Positions 63,846 through 64,000 of a DNA stretch of 64,000 bases are shown piece after piece (the stretch's first letter is position 1; the number at the start of each line of letters is the position of its first letter). The stretch is from the NCBI RefSeq assembly GCF_007744515.1, contig NZ_CP036268.1, forward strand, positions 3,988,088 to 4,052,087, given 5' to 3'. A program made the position numbers and the translations under genes. This DNA comes from Stratiformator vulcanicus (GTDB lineage Bacteria > Planctomycetota > Planctomycetia > Planctomycetales > Planctomycetaceae). The notes under the pieces were generated by a model that worked only from the letters and a program-made list of their open reading frames with translations, had not been told where the DNA came from and ran no database searches.

Positions 63846-64000
63846 CGTCGCGGCTCACCACGCCTCCGCTGCCGCAGGCCCAAAGCCCGGTGACCGGGCC
63901 GTGAGGGGGCCGGGTCGCAATTGAGGGGAGTGGGCTTTATTCTCTGACGCGCGGGCGGGTGGCCGCCGGGGGAGTCTGACGCGAGGAGAAAGAGGGAACG

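Overview
The window looks like chromosome from a member of the Planctomycetes (PVC group), probably Planctomycetia. The diagnostic content is two DUF1559 genes with type IV pilin-like N-termini, a PVC-type propeller/HEAT/cytochrome c protein, a secreted sulfatase, a TIGR04222-like Gly/Cys-tailed membrane protein, an excisionase-type HTH fused to a receiver domain, a paralogous family of zinc-ribbon membrane proteins, and many dispersed palindromic repeats. No rRNA, phage, IS transposase or CRISPR array was seen. One tRNA (Asp-GTC) is present.

Layout. 1-3.6 kb: 3' end of an MFS permease, a cold-shock protein, a HAD phosphatase and a TPR protein. 4.4-18.3 kb: housekeeping block on the plus strand, nusA-infB-rbfA, a HhH-GPD-like protein with a histone H1-like tail, a TPR protein, YebC/PmpR, three zinc-ribbon membrane proteins and ruvB. 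18.3-24 kb: a decaying region with a palindromic element, a potassium-channel gene broken by three frameshifts, a sirtuin 5' remnant, a DUF1559 gene, an intact sirtuin, a small membrane protein and a ~1.37 kb tandem array of ~210-bp units. 24-31.7 kb: SDR, CDF cation exporter, glycosyltransferase, then a four-gene minus-strand operon (sulfatase, hexulose-phosphate synthase-like, zinc dehydrogenase, TIM-barrel isomerase) that looks like a sulfated-sugar catabolic unit. 31.8-43 kb: PDZ and TIGR04222-like proteins, LRAT-fold protein, DapA-family aldolase, NhaC antiporter overlapping a histidine kinase, HTH-REC regulator and mnmG. 43-51 kb: thiol peroxidase, a stand-alone Mrr-like nuclease next to repeats, SGNH/SASA esterase, small membrane proteins, a DUF1559 plus lipoprotein pair, a Gfo/Idh/MocA-like protein and glgC. 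51-64 kb: the large PVC cytochrome protein, an HTH protein with about 14 short acidic repeats and a C-terminal membrane anchor, prepilin peptidase, tRNA-Asp, a gluzincin-like lipoprotein, a coiled-coil lipoprotein, a pyridoxamine-oxidase-fold stress protein, apbE-nqrM (implying a Na+-NQR elsewhere) and a TlpA-like thioredoxin.

Points deserving a second look are the in-frame repeat-like insertion inside mnmG, the frameshifted channel with a Rho_N-like tail, the sirtuin remnant on the other side of a DUF1559 gene with a shared 16-bp sequence, the intrinsic terminator in the nusA leader, the paired 26-bp inverted-repeat elements downstream of ruvB and of the tlpA-like gene, and the acidic-repeat HTH membrane protein. 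I did not find a clear new defence system. Function calls are from reading the sequences by eye, without database searches.
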